A DNA stretch of 64,000 nucleotides from Azoarcus sp. (GTDB lineage: Bacteria; Pseudomonadota; Gammaproteobacteria; Burkholderiales; Rhodocyclaceae), in NCBI GenBank assembly GCA_020725025.1, contig DYFV01000002.1, forward strand, positions 1 to 64,000, in the 5' to 3' direction. Below are positions 26,660 through 35,854 of this stretch, one piece after another; position 1 is the first letter of the stretch, and each line of letters starts with the position of its first letter. The notes below the pieces were generated by a model, which saw nothing but the letters and a program-made list of their open reading frames with translations, was not told the DNA's origin and made no database searches. The position numbers and the translations under genes are program-made.

Positions 26660-27640
26660 TCAGCGGCGATGGCGCGAGAGCAGGAACAGGAAGACGGGAA
26701 CACCGATGAGCGCGGTGAGCACCCCGACCGGCAGTTGCACCGGGGCGATCACCGTACGCGCAGCGGTATCCGCGGCGGTGAGCAGCGCGCCGCCGGCGAG
26801 CAGCGCCGCCGGCAGCAGCACGCGCTGGTCGTTGCCGACCAGGAAGCGCATGAGATGGGGCACGATGAGCCCGACGAAGCCGACCGGGCCCACCAGCGTC
26901 ACCGCGGTGGCGGTGAGGAGCGACGCCACCACGTACAGTAGCCGGCGCAACCGCTCCACGCGCACCCCCAAGGCACGCGCGGTGACCTCGCCGCGCGCGA
27001 GCACGTTGAGGTCGCGCGCGAAGGGCAGCAGCACCGCGATACCCATCCCGAGCACGACCATGGCCGGCAGCGGCCGGGTCGCGCCCGAAGCGTCACCCAT
27101 CAGCCAGAAGAGCATGGAGTGCACCCGCGTGTCGGTCGCCATCGCCAGCATCAGGGTCACCGCCGCCCCGCAGCCGGCGGCGACGATGACGCCGGTGAGC
27201 AGGAGCCGCGTCTGGGTCCACGAGCCGTCCCCGTGGGCGAGGCCGAAGACCAGCAGCATCGCCGCGAGCGAGCCGCCGAAGGCCGCCAGGTCGACCGCCC
27301 AGGTCGCCAGCCCGGCGAGTATCGCCCCCAGCGCCCCCACCGCTGCCCCGCCCGAGATCCCGAGCACGTAAGGATCGGCGAGCGGATTGCGCAAGAGCAC
27401 CTGCATCAGCGCCCCCGCCATAGCGAGGAGTCCACCGCAAGTAAAGGCCGCCAACGCGCGAGGCAGGCGCAACTCGCGCACGACGTCGGCGGTCATACCT
27501 TGGGCACCGCCGAACAGGGCGGCCGCGATGTCGGCGAAGGCGATCGCGATGCCGCCCGAGGTGAGCGCCCACGCGATGGCAAGCGCGCCCGCCACGGCGA
27601 GCGCGCCGATCGTGCCGAACACCCTGAGGGGAGCAAGCAT
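26660..27640 (-). CDS. btuC: FecCD-family permease (BtuC-like)
   Basis: A 326-residue polytopic protein of the BtuC/FecCD permease family, with about nine to ten hydrophobic helices. Signatures: RLPRALAAFTCGGLLAMAGALMQ, LLRNPLADPYVLGISGGAAVGA, LLTGVIVAAGCGA, MLFWLMGD, and FVGLIVPHLMRFLVGNDQRVLLP near the C-terminus. It forms the membrane channel that receives substrate from BtuF and couples to BtuD. ATG 27640 is followed by MLAPLRVFG. The gene starts 45 bp after btuB. Confidence 0.9.
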   Translation of the reverse strand: MLAPLRVFGTIGALAVAGALAIAWALTSGGIAIAFADIAAALFGGAQGMTADVVRELRLPRALAAFTCGGLLAMAGALMQVLLRNPLADPYVLGISGGAAVGALGAILAGLATWAVDLAAFGGSLAAMLLVFGLAHGDGSWTQTRLLLTGVIVAAGCGAAVTLMLAMATDTRVHSMLFWLMGDASGATRPLPAMVVLGMGIAVLLPFARDLNVLARGEVTARALGVRVERLRRLLYVVASLLTATAVTLVGPVGFVGLIVPHLMRFLVGNDQRVLLPAALLAGGALLTAADTAARTVIAPVQLPVGVLTALIGVPVFLFLLSRHRR

Positions 27641-27685
27641 CACGCCCCCGCCCGCGGCAAGCCGCACCAACGTGCCCGCCGGCGC

Positions 27686-29497
27686 TTAGCGCGGCGCGTA
27701 GCGCACGCCCACGAAGGTGCTCGCGCCGGGTGCCGCGAACCCGTTCGCCAACTGGTAATCCTTATCCAGGACGTTGTTGGCGCGCAGCTCGACACGCCAA
27801 TCCGGCGCGAAAGCGTAGTGGACGAACGCGTTGAGCAACCCATACCCTTCCAGCCTGACGGTATTGGCGGCATTATCGAACCGCCGGCCTTCGCCATTCC
27901 AATCGACACCCCAGCTCCACGCCCCCTGCGTCCGCGCAACGCTGAGAAACGCGGCTTCGTCGGCGCGCCGCGGCAACCGATTGCCGGTGCTCTCGTCCCG
28001 CGCATCGAGGAAGTCGTAACCGGCCCGCACGTCGAATCCGAACACCGACCCCTCATAGGCGAGCTCGACCCCCTCGAGCTTGGCGCGATTCACGTTCTGC
28101 GGCAACGGAAATCCGGCGATCAGGTTGCGTACGCGATTGTTGAAGTAGGTCACCCCGACCGCGTGCGCCGCCCCGTCCCAGCGGATGCCGATCTCGCGGT
28201 TGAGCGCCTTCTCCGGCCTGAGATCCGGATTGCCCCGGAAGAAGCCGATGTCGGGGAAATACAGCTGGTTGAAGGTGGGTGCGTTGAAGGCCGTTCCGAT
28301 GCTGCCGTGCACTCGCCAGGCGTCGGACAGGGCGTAGCCATAACCCGCGTAGCCCGTCGTCTCGTGTCCGAACTGGGAGTTGTCGTCGTGCCGAAGGTTG
28401 GCCTGGAGATTGTGTCTGCCGACACGCGCGGTCCAGCCCAGCAGAACTGCCTGCACCTGGCGTTCGTCCTTGGCGAAGACCGCAGTGGTATCAACTCGCT
28501 GGTCGAGGTACTCGTACGCCGCCATGAGGCTACCCACCGGCAGGCGCACATCATGCTGCCAGACGAACTGCGACTGATCGGTCTGCAGATGCGTGGAAGG
28601 CCGCGCCGTCGCGCTGTCTCTCAAGCGATCGACGCTGTGGCCCACCCGCAGGGTGCTCGTCCAGCCCTGGGACAGCCGATTGACGAGGTGCGCATTCACG
28701 CTGGACAGGCGCTTGTCGAGGTAGGAGTCGAAGGTCCTGTTGGCGTCATACTCGTTCCGCCCCTCCGAGTGAAATGCGCTCACGCCGATCTCGTCGTGCT
28801 CGCGAAAGCCGATCGAAGCGGAGGCACTCAGGTAGTCGTTACGAAAGCCGTCCCGGTCGGCGTTTGCCCCGAAAGTCGTCGGATCCGGCTTGGCGTTGAA
28901 GCCGTCGGTCGAGTCGTGGCCGGCAGACACGCTGTAGCGCAGCCGGTGGGCTCCGCCCGAGACAGAGGCGTTCAGGGAACGGGTGTCCTCGGTTCCATAG
29001 CCGGCGAACACCTGGGGATGGAAACCCGCTTCGCCCCTGCGGGTGAACACCTGGATGACGCCACCGATCGCCTCCGAGCCGTAGAGCGCGCTCGCAGGCC
29101 CCCGCAGGATTTCGACACGCTCGATCAGGGCCAGCGGAATCAGTTCCAGCGCAGGCTGCCCGGAAGTCGCCGAGCCGATTCGCACGCCGTCGACCAGCAG
29201 CAGGGTGTGCCGGGATTCCGCGCCGCGGATGAAAACACTGGAGTTCGCGCCCGCGCCGCCGTTGGCCACGACGCGAAGGCCGGACTGACCTGCCAGTAGT
29301 TCGGGAAGCGTCGTATGGCCGGAGCGCTCGATGGTTTTGCGGTCGATGATCTCGACGCTCGCCATGACCTCGTTCGCGCGCTGCTTCTGCCGCGTCGCAG
29401 TGACCACCACCACCTCGCCGGTCGTTTCGACGGCGAAGGCGGGAACGGACAGGGCGGTAGCGACCGCCACAGCGGCCGCAGACAAACGGATTTTCAT
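27686..29497 (-). CDS. btuB: TonB-dependent outer-membrane cobalamin receptor (BtuB)
   Basis: A 603-residue outer-membrane receptor with a signal peptide (MKIRLSAAAVAVATALSVPAFA) and a TonB-box/plug start (EVVVVTATRQKQR). The plug domain carries RSGHTTLPELLAGQSGLRV, SSVFIRGAESRHTLLLVDGVRI and PASALYGSEAIGGVIQVFT. A beta-barrel of roughly 450 residues follows, ending FVGVRYAPR. The overall length is close to E. coli BtuB. A GGAGAG ribosome site precedes ATG 29497, and a cobalamin riboswitch lies upstream, which strongly supports B12 as substrate. Confidence 0.92.
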   Translation of the reverse strand: MKIRLSAAAVAVATALSVPAFAVETTGEVVVVTATRQKQRANEVMASVEIIDRKTIERSGHTTLPELLAGQSGLRVVANGGAGANSSVFIRGAESRHTLLLVDGVRIGSATSGQPALELIPLALIERVEILRGPASALYGSEAIGGVIQVFTRRGEAGFHPQVFAGYGTEDTRSLNASVSGGAHRLRYSVSAGHDSTDGFNAKPDPTTFGANADRDGFRNDYLSASASIGFREHDEIGVSAFHSEGRNEYDANRTFDSYLDKRLSSVNAHLVNRLSQGWTSTLRVGHSVDRLRDSATARPSTHLQTDQSQFVWQHDVRLPVGSLMAAYEYLDQRVDTTAVFAKDERQVQAVLLGWTARVGRHNLQANLRHDDNSQFGHETTGYAGYGYALSDAWRVHGSIGTAFNAPTFNQLYFPDIGFFRGNPDLRPEKALNREIGIRWDGAAHAVGVTYFNNRVRNLIAGFPLPQNVNRAKLEGVELAYEGSVFGFDVRAGYDFLDARDESTGNRLPRRADEAAFLSVARTQGAWSWGVDWNGEGRRFDNAANTVRLEGYGLLNAFVHYAFAPDWRVELRANNVLDKDYQLANGFAAPGASTFVGVRYAPR

Positions 29498-29635
29498 TGG
29501 GTCTCTCCGAGGGCCATGGGCAGCGTCCCCGCGCACCACAGCCATTTCGCATCAGAAAGCGCCCGGAGGGGGAGAAACGAGGAGAGCAGAGAAAGCCGCG
29601 CCCGTCGCCGCCACCCCGCGGCACTTCCGCCTGGT
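29498..29635 (-). promoter_or_regulatory. btuB leader downstream of its riboswitch
   Basis: A 138-nt untranslated stretch between the riboswitch P1 stem and the btuB ATG. No gene is supported here. It contains purine-rich GGGGGAGAAACGAGGAGAG on the plus strand (pyrimidine-rich in the RNA). GGAGAG at about 29503-29508 serves as the ribosome site. No clear U-tract terminator, so translational control is possible. Confidence 0.4.
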
Positions 29636-29867
29636 CGCGTTCGGGCCGGTATCCGGGCTCGTGGGCGGGCCGGCGGTTCGGATCGAACCTGCCGGACGGG
29701 TCGCATCGCCTTCCCGGACTCTTGTCCAGTGGCGGTTGGATGCGCCTTGCGTCCACTTACCGTTGCGGGGGCAGCACAGGCCTTGCGGTGCCGGCTGGAA
29801 AGCCGGTCGCGCACCTGTTTCCCGTTCAACCCTCGGGCGGAGTACGCCGTCGGGCACCTCGAACACG
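29636..29867 (-). ncRNA. cobalamin riboswitch of btuB
   Basis: On the minus strand: GAGGTGCCC near the 5' end, ACGGGAAACAGGTGCG, the B12 box GCCTGTGCTGCCCCCGCAAC followed by GGTAAG, GCCACTGG, then GAGCCCGGATACCGGCC at the 3' end. P1 pairs CGTGTTCG with CGAACGCG (one G-U), plus-strand 29860-29867 and 29636-29643. It should repress the B12 receptor when adenosylcobalamin is plentiful. Confidence 0.93.
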
Positions 29868-29894
29868 TGACACCCGAAACCGGGTGCGGCGCGG

Positions 29895-29923
29895 ATAATA
29901 GCGCGTTCCGCCAACTCTTGCAG
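29895..29923 (-). promoter_or_regulatory. promoter of the btuB riboswitch transcript
   Basis: Minus-strand -35 CTGCAA (29918-29923) and -10 TATTAT (29895-29900), 17 bp apart. The -10 matches 5/6. The start would be near 29888, about 20 nt before the riboswitch P1 stem. It lies in the short gap shared with divergent cobU. Confidence 0.55.
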
Positions 29924-29949
29924 CGAAAAAATCGCGAAATTCCAAAGAC

Positions 29950-30495
29950 ATGCCAGCTCACCTCATCCTCGGCGGCGCCCGGTCGGGCAAAAGCCGGCAC
30001 GCCGAAGCCCTCGCCGCCGCGAGCGGATTGCCCGTCACCGTGATCGTCACCGCCGAGGCACTCGACGACGAGATGGCCGCCCGCATCCGGCGCCATCGGG
30101 AGGACCGCCCCGCCGCCTGGACGACGGTGGAGGCGCCGCGCGCGCTCGCGGCGACACTCGTGCGCGAAGCCGCTCCCGGGCGCTGCGTGATCGTCGATTG
30201 CCTGACCTTGTGGCTCGCCAATCTGATGGCTGGCGCCGAGGCGCTGCCCGAGCCGCTCGACGCGGATCGCCTCGCGCCCCTACAGGCCGAGCGCGCGGCG
30301 CTGCTGGCTGCGCTGCCCGACCTGCCGGGAACCGTGCTGCTCGTCGCCAACGAGGTTGGCCTGGGGCTGGTGCCCGAGACGCCGCTCGGACGGCTCTTCC
30401 GGGACGAGGCGGGGCGGCTCAATCAGGCGGTGGCGGGACGCTGCGAGAAGGTGAGCTTCGTCGCCGCGGGGCTCCCGCTGGTGCTGAAGGGCTGA
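29950..30495 (+). CDS. cobU: adenosylcobinamide kinase/guanylyltransferase (CobU/CobP)
   Basis: A 181-residue bifunctional enzyme that phosphorylates adenosylcobinamide and transfers GMP to give adenosylcobinamide-GDP for CobS. P-loop LILGGARSGKSRHAEAL (about 5-21), VIVTAEALDDEMAARIRRHREDRP, VIVDCLTLWLANLM and LLVANEVGLGLVPETPLGRLFRDEAGRLNQ are diagnostic. It diverges from btuB. I see no clear ribosome site or plus-strand promoter in the short upstream gap. Confidence 0.95.
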   Translation: MPAHLILGGARSGKSRHAEALAAASGLPVTVIVTAEALDDEMAARIRRHREDRPAAWTTVEAPRALAATLVREAAPGRCVIVDCLTLWLANLMAGAEALPEPLDADRLAPLQAERAALLAALPDLPGTVLLVANEVGLGLVPETPLGRLFRDEAGRLNQAVAGRCEKVSFVAAGLPLVLKG

Positions 30496-30613
30496 AGGGC
30501 GCCGGCCGGGATCGTCCCGTGAGTCGGGGAAACTGCCCCGCGAGTGCCAAATCCGTCGCGGCGTAGGTAGACCGCCGCCCCATACAATGCGGGAAACGGC
30601 CCGTGGAGTGAGG

Positions 30614-32530
30614 ATGATGTCAGGCGCAGGGCGATGCGGGGGAGGCCGGAGGCGGCTGTTCCCGCTCGCGTTTTGGCTCGCGATGCTGCTCGTGCTGCTG
30701 GGGTCGACCGGCCCGGCGGCGGCACGCGCCGGCGAGCCGCTGCTGCTCGAGGCCGGCACCGAGGCGGTGGACCTGGCCGGCCGGGTCGAGGTGCTCGCCG
30801 ATCCCGGCCGGGCCTACACCATAGACGCGGTGCGCTCGGCGCCGCTCGCGGAACGCTTCCACTCCACGGATGTGAGGGACGGCGACCACCTCAACTTCGG
30901 CTACACCGGGGCCGCCTACTGGCTGCGTTTCCAGGTGCGCCTCGCCGAGGACGTGACGGCCGGGGCGCTGCCCCGCTGGCTGCTCGAGGTCGGCTATCCA
31001 TCGCTCGACCGGGTCGAGCTCTACTTCGCGAACGCCCGCGAACCCCTCGTGGCGGGCGACCGCCAGCCGTTCGCCGAGCGGCCGATGGCCCACCGCAATC
31101 TGGTCTTCCCGCTCGTCCTGCGCGCAGGCGAGACGGTCACGGTGATGCTGCGGGTGCAGTCGGAGGGCTCGCTCACCGTCCCGCTCACCCTGTGGAACGC
31201 CGACGCCCTCGCCCGCCACGACCGCCACAGCTATGCCGCGCTCGCGCTCTACTATGGCGCGCTGGCGGCGCTGGGGCTCTACAACCTGCTGCTCTTCTTC
31301 CTGATCCGCGACCGCAGCTACCTCGAGTACGTGCTGTTCGTGCTGGGCATGGCGATCGGCCAGCTCTCGATGAACGGTTTCGGCAACCAGTTCGTGTGGC
31401 CGGGCGCCCCCTTCTGGGGCCATCTCGCCCTGCCGGTGGGTTTCGCCCTGTGCGGGATGTTCGCGGCGATGTTCACCCGCTCCTTCCTCGCCACCCACGA
31501 GACCGCCCCACGCCTGGACTGGCTGCTGCGCGCCGCGGCGCTGCTCTTCGGTGCCGCCGCCGCCGCGGCCTTCGTGATGCCCTATCGCCACGCTGCGGCC
31601 TTCATCTCCGTGCTCGCGCCGCTCTTCGCCTTCCTGGCCGTGGCCTGCGGCGCGCGCTGCTGGCGCAAGGGCGTGCCCGGCGCGGGGCTCTACCTGGTCG
31701 CGTGGACGCTGCTGCTGGCCGGCGCCGCGCTGCTTGGCGCGCGCAACCATGGCTGGCTGCCGACCAATCCGTTCACCATCTACGCCATGCAGATCGGCTC
31801 GGCGCTGGAGATGCTGCTGCTTTCCTTCGCCCTCGCCGACCGCATCAACGGCCTGCGGCGCGATCGTGCGCAGGCCCAGTGGCAGGCGCTGGCGGCACAG
31901 AAGCAGCTCCTCGAGACGCTGCAACGCTCGGAACAGACCCTGGCCGAACAGGTCGAGCAGCGCACGCGGGAACTGGAAACCTCCAACCGGCGGCTCCAGG
32001 AGAGCGAGCAGCGGCTGCGCCACCTCGCCCACCACGACCCGCTCACGGGGCTCGCCAACCGGCTGCTGCTCCACGACCGCATCGGCCAGGCCATCACCCG
32101 GGCGAAGCGCCACAACAGCCGCATCGCGGTGTTGCTGGTGGACCTGGACCGCTTCAAGCCGGTGAACGACACCCTGGGTCACGCCGTAGGCGACCAGCTC
32201 CTGACCGCGGTCGCGGGGCGACTGCGCGGCGTCGTGCGCGCCGAGGACACCGTGGCGCGCCTGGGCGGCGACGAGTTCGTGATCGTGCTCGAAGACGTCT
32301 TCGAGTCGGACGACGTCAAGCGCGCGACCACTGCCATCGTGAAGGAGCTGGCGCGCCCCTTCCAGCTCGGCGAGCACATGATCACGATCAGCGCCACGGT
32401 GGGATTCGCCTTCTTTCCCGAGGACGGCGCCGACGGCGACACGCTGCTGCGGTCCGCCGACCAGGCGATGTACCGCAACAAGGAGCAGCGGGTGTCCATG
32501 CCCGCCCAGCCGGCCGCCGACGGCGCCTAG
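30614..32530 (+). CDS. membrane diguanylate cyclase with 7TMR-DISM sensor
   Basis: A 638-residue protein: signal/anchor (about 15-40), an extracytoplasmic 7TMR-DISMED2-like domain (about 45-190; FGYTGAAYWLRFQV, LLEVGYPSLDRVELYF), seven hydrophobic helices (about 200-410), a coiled coil (TLAEQVEQRTRELETSNRRL), then GGDEF (intact at 551-555) with an RAED I-site five residues before it. It makes c-di-GMP in response to an unknown external, possibly carbohydrate-type, ligand. ATG 30614 follows GGAGTGAGG; ATG 30617 is equally possible. It interrupts the cobU-cobT-cobS run without evident B12 connection. Confidence 0.9.
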   Translation: MMSGAGRCGGGRRRLFPLAFWLAMLLVLLGSTGPAAARAGEPLLLEAGTEAVDLAGRVEVLADPGRAYTIDAVRSAPLAERFHSTDVRDGDHLNFGYTGAAYWLRFQVRLAEDVTAGALPRWLLEVGYPSLDRVELYFANAREPLVAGDRQPFAERPMAHRNLVFPLVLRAGETVTVMLRVQSEGSLTVPLTLWNADALARHDRHSYAALALYYGALAALGLYNLLLFFLIRDRSYLEYVLFVLGMAIGQLSMNGFGNQFVWPGAPFWGHLALPVGFALCGMFAAMFTRSFLATHETAPRLDWLLRAAALLFGAAAAAAFVMPYRHAAAFISVLAPLFAFLAVACGARCWRKGVPGAGLYLVAWTLLLAGAALLGARNHGWLPTNPFTIYAMQIGSALEMLLLSFALADRINGLRRDRAQAQWQALAAQKQLLETLQRSEQTLAEQVEQRTRELETSNRRLQESEQRLRHLAHHDPLTGLANRLLLHDRIGQAITRAKRHNSRIAVLLVDLDRFKPVNDTLGHAVGDQLLTAVAGRLRGVVRAEDTVARLGGDEFVIVLEDVFESDDVKRATTAIVKELARPFQLGEHMITISATVGFAFFPEDGADGDTLLRSADQAMYRNKEQRVSMPAQPAADGA

Positions 32531-32590
32531 CCCGCGGCAGGCGCCGCCGCGTGCTAACATCCCGGCCCGTTTCGACTTCCCGACGCCGCC

Positions 32591-33628
32591 ATGGACTTTC
32601 GCATCGCCCCGCCCGACCTTGCGCTCGCGCCCGCGCTGCAGCACCGGATCGACCGCAAGACGAAGCCCACCGGCGCACTGGGCCGCCTCGAGTCGCTGGC
32701 CCTGCAGATCGGGCTCGTCCAGGGCGCCCTCGAGCCGCGGCTCTCCCAGCCCCACGTGCTGGTCTTCGCGGGCGATCACGGCGCGGCCAATGCCGGCATC
32801 TCCGCCTATCCGCGTGACGTGACCTGGCAGATGGTGGAGAACTTCCTCGCCGGCGGGGCCGCGATAAACGTCTTCTGCCGCCAGATTGCCCTCGGGCTGA
32901 CCGTGGTCGACTGCGGCGTGGATCACGACTTCGGCCGCCGCGACGGGCTCATCGACGCCAAGATCGCGCCGGGCACGGCCAACTACCTGGAAGCGCCGGC
33001 CATGACGGCCGCGCAATGCAACGCGGCGCTCGCGCGCGGCCGTGCGCTCACCCATGCGCTCGCCGGCAACGGCTGCAACGTGGTGGGCTTCGGCGAGATG
33101 GGCATCGGCAACACCGCTTCGGCCTCGCTCCTCACCCACTGCCTCACCGGCGCCGACCTCGCCACGGTGACCGGGCGAGGCACGGGGCTCGACGACGCGG
33201 GCCTCGAGCGCAAGCGGGTGCTCCTGAACGAGGCGCTCGCCCGCGGCGGACGTCCGGACGACCCGCGCGAGGCGCTGTGCGAGTACGGCGGCTTCGAGAT
33301 CGCGACCATGGCCGGGGCCATGCTGGGGGCGGCCGAGCGGCGCATGCTGCTGGTCATCGACGGCTTCATCGTCACTGCGGCGCTGCTCGTGGCCCATGCC
33401 ATCGAGCCCGCGATCCTTTCCTACTGCGTGTTCGCCCACCGCTCCCGCGAGCCCGGCCACACCGCGCAGCTCGAATACCTGGGCGTCGAACCGCTGATGG
33501 AGCTCGACCTGCGCCTGGGCGAAGGCACCGGCGCGGCGCTCGCCTTCCCGCTGGTGCAGGCGGCGGTGGGCTTCCTGGCGGAGATGGCGAGCTTCGAGTC
33601 GGCCGGGGTCAGCGACCAAAGCGCATGA
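32591..33628 (+). CDS. cobT: nicotinate-nucleotide-dimethylbenzimidazole phosphoribosyltransferase CobT
   Basis: A 345-residue enzyme that activates the lower ligand to alpha-ribazole phosphate. Hallmarks: [99 protein letters not shown] and [32 protein letters not shown], including the catalytic-base Glu in the last stretch. The substrate is probably the product of BluB. Confidence 0.95.
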   Translation: MDFRIAPPDLALAPALQHRIDRKTKPTGALGRLESLALQIGLVQGALEPRLSQPHVLVFAGDHGAANAGISAYPRDVTWQMVENFLAGGAAINVFCRQIALGLTVVDCGVDHDFGRRDGLIDAKIAPGTANYLEAPAMTAAQCNAALARGRALTHALAGNGCNVVGFGEMGIGNTASASLLTHCLTGADLATVTGRGTGLDDAGLERKRVLLNEALARGGRPDDPREALCEYGGFEIATMAGAMLGAAERRMLLVIDGFIVTAALLVAHAIEPAILSYCVFAHRSREPGHTAQLEYLGVEPLMELDLRLGEGTGAALAFPLVQAAVGFLAEMASFESAGVSDQSA

Positions 33629-33747
33629 TCCCGGATTCCGCAGTTGACCGCTCTGTGGTCGACGTAACGTGATGATCGCGAAGACGAGCATTGCTTGCCT
33701 GGCCGTCGCCCGCATGGCAAGCGGCGCCGCGTGCCGCGGAATTTAGG

Positions 33748-34524
33748 ATGATGCGCCGCCAGCTGGAGCTCTTCTTCACCGCGCTCGGCTTCTTCACGCG
33801 CCTGCCGGTGCCCGCCTGGGTGCCGTGGTCGCCCGAGCGGCTCAACCACGCCGCGCGCTACTTCCCCCTGGTGGGCTGGGTGGTGGGCGGCCTGGGCGCC
33901 GCGAGCTACCTCGCCTTCGCCCTGGTGCTGCCGCCCGCGCTGGCGGTGCTGCTGTCGATGGCGGTGACCCTGCGCGCCACCGGCGCCTTCCACGAGGACG
34001 GCTGGGCCGACGCCTGCGACGGGCTGGGCGGCGGCTGGGACAAGGCGCAGGTGCTCGCCATCATGAAAGACTCGCGCATCGGCACCTACGGCACCGTCGG
34101 CCTGGTCATGATGCTCGCCGCGAAGGCGGTGGCGCTCGTCGAGATCGCGGCCGGCGGGGGCGGTACCGCCGTGGCGGTCGCGCTGGTGACGGCGCACGCG
34201 CTGTCGCGCTTTGCCGCGACCGGCCTGATCCACGCCCTGGACTACGTGCGCGAGGACGAGCTCAGCAAGGCCAAGCCCCTCGCGCGCCGGCTCACCGGCG
34301 GGGAGCTCGCCCTCGCAGCCGGTTTCGGCCTGGCGCCACTGCTGCTCCTCGCCCCCCTGGAGGCGGCCGCGGCCGTGCTCGGGGCCGCCGCCGTCACCGC
34401 CTGGGCGGCGCGCGTCTTCGTACGGCGCCTGGGCGGCTACACCGGCGACTGCCTCGGCGCCGCCCAGCAGGGCGCCGAGCTCGCCTGTTATCTCGGAATA
34501 CTCGTTGCATGGAACTTCACCTGA
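33748..34524 (+). CDS. cobS: adenosylcobinamide-GDP ribazoletransferase (cobalamin synthase) CobS
   Basis: A 258-residue integral membrane enzyme that joins adenosylcobinamide-GDP and alpha-ribazole (phosphate). Seen: [34 protein letters not shown], the catalytic acidic motif [35 protein letters not shown] and [21 protein letters not shown] near the C-terminus. ATG 33748 is chosen (ATG 33751 equally possible). It overlaps cobC by 16 bp. The 119-bp gap after cobT holds no gene I can support. Confidence 0.94.
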   Translation: MMRRQLELFFTALGFFTRLPVPAWVPWSPERLNHAARYFPLVGWVVGGLGAASYLAFALVLPPALAVLLSMAVTLRATGAFHEDGWADACDGLGGGWDKAQVLAIMKDSRIGTYGTVGLVMMLAAKAVALVEIAAGGGGTAVAVALVTAHALSRFAATGLIHALDYVREDELSKAKPLARRLTGGELALAAGFGLAPLLLLAPLEAAAAVLGAAAVTAWAARVFVRRLGGYTGDCLGAAQQGAELACYLGILVAWNFT

Positions 34525-35060
34525 TCCGCCATCCGCGCGCGGACGTGGCAGCCGGCGTGTGCTACGGCCGCTCCGACGTGGCGCTGGCAGAACCCGCCGC
34601 CACGGTCGCGGCACGCCTGCGGCCGCTGCTGCCCGCGTCCTACGCCCTGCACGCCAGCCCGCTCGCCCGCGCGCGGCTGCTCGCCCTGGAGCTCGGCGCG
34701 CCGCGCTTCGATCCCCGCCTGCAGGAGATGCACTTCGGCGAGTGGGAGCTCAAGGCCTTCGACGCCATCGGGCCGGCCCTCGACGCCTGGGCGGCCGATC
34801 CGCTCGGCTTCCGCGCGCCCGGCGGCGAGTCCGCCCAGGAGATGGCGGCGCGCGTGCTGGAATGGCTCGCCGAGTTGCGGACGGCGAAGCCCGACGGTCC
34901 GGTGGTGGTGGTCGCCCACGGCGGCCCGCTGCGCGCCATCGCCGGCCACCTGCTCGGGCTCGCCCCCGAGCGCTGGCTGGCGCTCGACTTCGCCTGCGGA
35001 CACGTGACGCGCATCGACGTCGAGGAATGGGGCGTCGCGTTGAAATGGTTCAATCGATGA
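34509..35060 (+). CDS. cobC: alpha-ribazole phosphatase (CobC-like histidine phosphatase)
   Basis: A 183-residue histidine-phosphatase-superfamily protein. The phosphate-accepting His is in [11 protein letters not shown] (residues 4-14; RHP instead of the common RHG), followed by [12 protein letters not shown], the acid region [15 protein letters not shown] and the second His in [18 protein letters not shown]. Position after cobS with a 16-bp overlap indicates removal of phosphate from alpha-ribazole phosphate or cobalamin phosphate, the last step of the loop pathway. Confidence 0.9.
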   Translation: MELHLIRHPRADVAAGVCYGRSDVALAEPAATVAARLRPLLPASYALHASPLARARLLALELGAPRFDPRLQEMHFGEWELKAFDAIGPALDAWAADPLGFRAPGGESAQEMAARVLEWLAELRTAKPDGPVVVVAHGGPLRAIAGHLLGLAPERWLALDFACGHVTRIDVEEWGVALKWFNR

Positions 35061-35101
35061 CGGGGTAGCCCCATCGGACAGCGCCGCGAACCGGCGCGGC
35101 G
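35055..35101 (+). terminator. two GC-rich hairpins at the end of the cobT-cobS-cobC run
   Basis: CGAT/ATCG (35055-35058, 35073-35076) with GGGG/CCCC inside overlaps the cobC stop. A second perfect 7-bp stem CGCCGCG/CGCGGCG (35082-35088, 35095-35101) follows. Neither has a U-tract. They mark the boundary to the cell-surface region. Confidence 0.35.
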
Positions 35102-35197
35102 AATGGCCGGCGTCACGGAGAATCGAATTTCCGTCACACGGTCCATGGAACAATCGCGCGTTCCCCGCCGCCCGACCGAGGCCGCTGCTTGACGACG

Positions 35198-35854
35198 ATG
35201 GATCTCTCCACCCCTGTGGGCCGCCTGCGGGCCTGGCTGGACATGTACCTGGCCGACCACGGCTTCGTGCGCGCCGTCTACAACAACTTCCACGATCTGG
35301 GCGGCGGCATGTACCGCGCGAGCCAGCCCAGCCCGACGCAGATCCGGCGCTACCGCCGGCGCTACGGCATCCGCAGCATCGTGAACCTGCGCGGCGTCCA
35401 CGAATTCGGCTCCTATGCGATGGAGCGGCAGGTGTGCCACGAGCTCGGCATCGCCCTGCACGACATCCGGCTGCATTCGCGCATCCCCCCTTCGCCCCAG
35501 CGGGTGCGCGAGATCCGCGAGCTCTTCGAGACCATCGAATATCCGGCCCTCATGCACTGCAAGTCGGGGGCCGACCGTGCCGGCATGGGGGCGGCGCTGT
35601 ACCGCATCTTCCGGCTCGGCCACCCGGTCGAGGCGGCCGCCCGGGAGCTGTCCTGGGTTTACGGCCACTTCAGGCGGGCGCGCACCGGGGTGCTCGATTT
35701 CGTGTTCGCCAACTATCTCGCTCATGCCGCCCATACGCCCATCGGGTTCGCCGATTGGATCGACACGGTCTACGACGATCGGGAGCTGAAGGCGCGCTTC
35801 CGCGAGTCCGGCTGGGCGAGCCTCATCGTCGACAGGGTCCTGCACCGGGAATGA
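35198..35854 (+). CDS. dual-specificity/tyrosine phosphatase-like protein
   Basis: A 218-residue cytoplasmic protein of the cysteine-phosphatase superfamily. The CX5R loop is HCKSGADRAGMG with Cys121 and Arg127. YRASQPSPTQIRRYRRRYGIRSIVNLRG is the typical upstream strand-helix of DSP/PTP-like bacterial enzymes. The substrate is unknown; some relatives act on phosphorylated sugars or lipids. It overlaps the following MsbA-like exporter by ATGA, suggesting a linked role in surface-glycan or lipid work. ATG 35198 is preferred over an in-frame TTG at 35189. Confidence 0.82.
   Translation: MDLSTPVGRLRAWLDMYLADHGFVRAVYNNFHDLGGGMYRASQPSPTQIRRYRRRYGIRSIVNLRGVHEFGSYAMERQVCHELGIALHDIRLHSRIPPSPQRVREIRELFETIEYPALMHCKSGADRAGMGAALYRIFRLGHPVEAAARELSWVYGHFRRARTGVLDFVFANYLAHAAHTPIGFADWIDTVYDDRELKARFRESGWASLIVDRVLHRE

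Noticed and set aside
30620-33715. A very long open frame on the minus strand opposite the membrane GGDEF gene and cobT
   Set aside because: Its translation is low-complexity Arg/His/Gly/Glu-rich with no recognisable domain, and it lies antisense to two clear genes. High GC at third positions suppresses stop codons in other frames.
33629-33747. A small gene in the cobT-cobS gap (an ATG near 33672)
   Set aside because: The frame is short, has no ribosome site or recognisable features, and runs into cobS; no support for a separate product.
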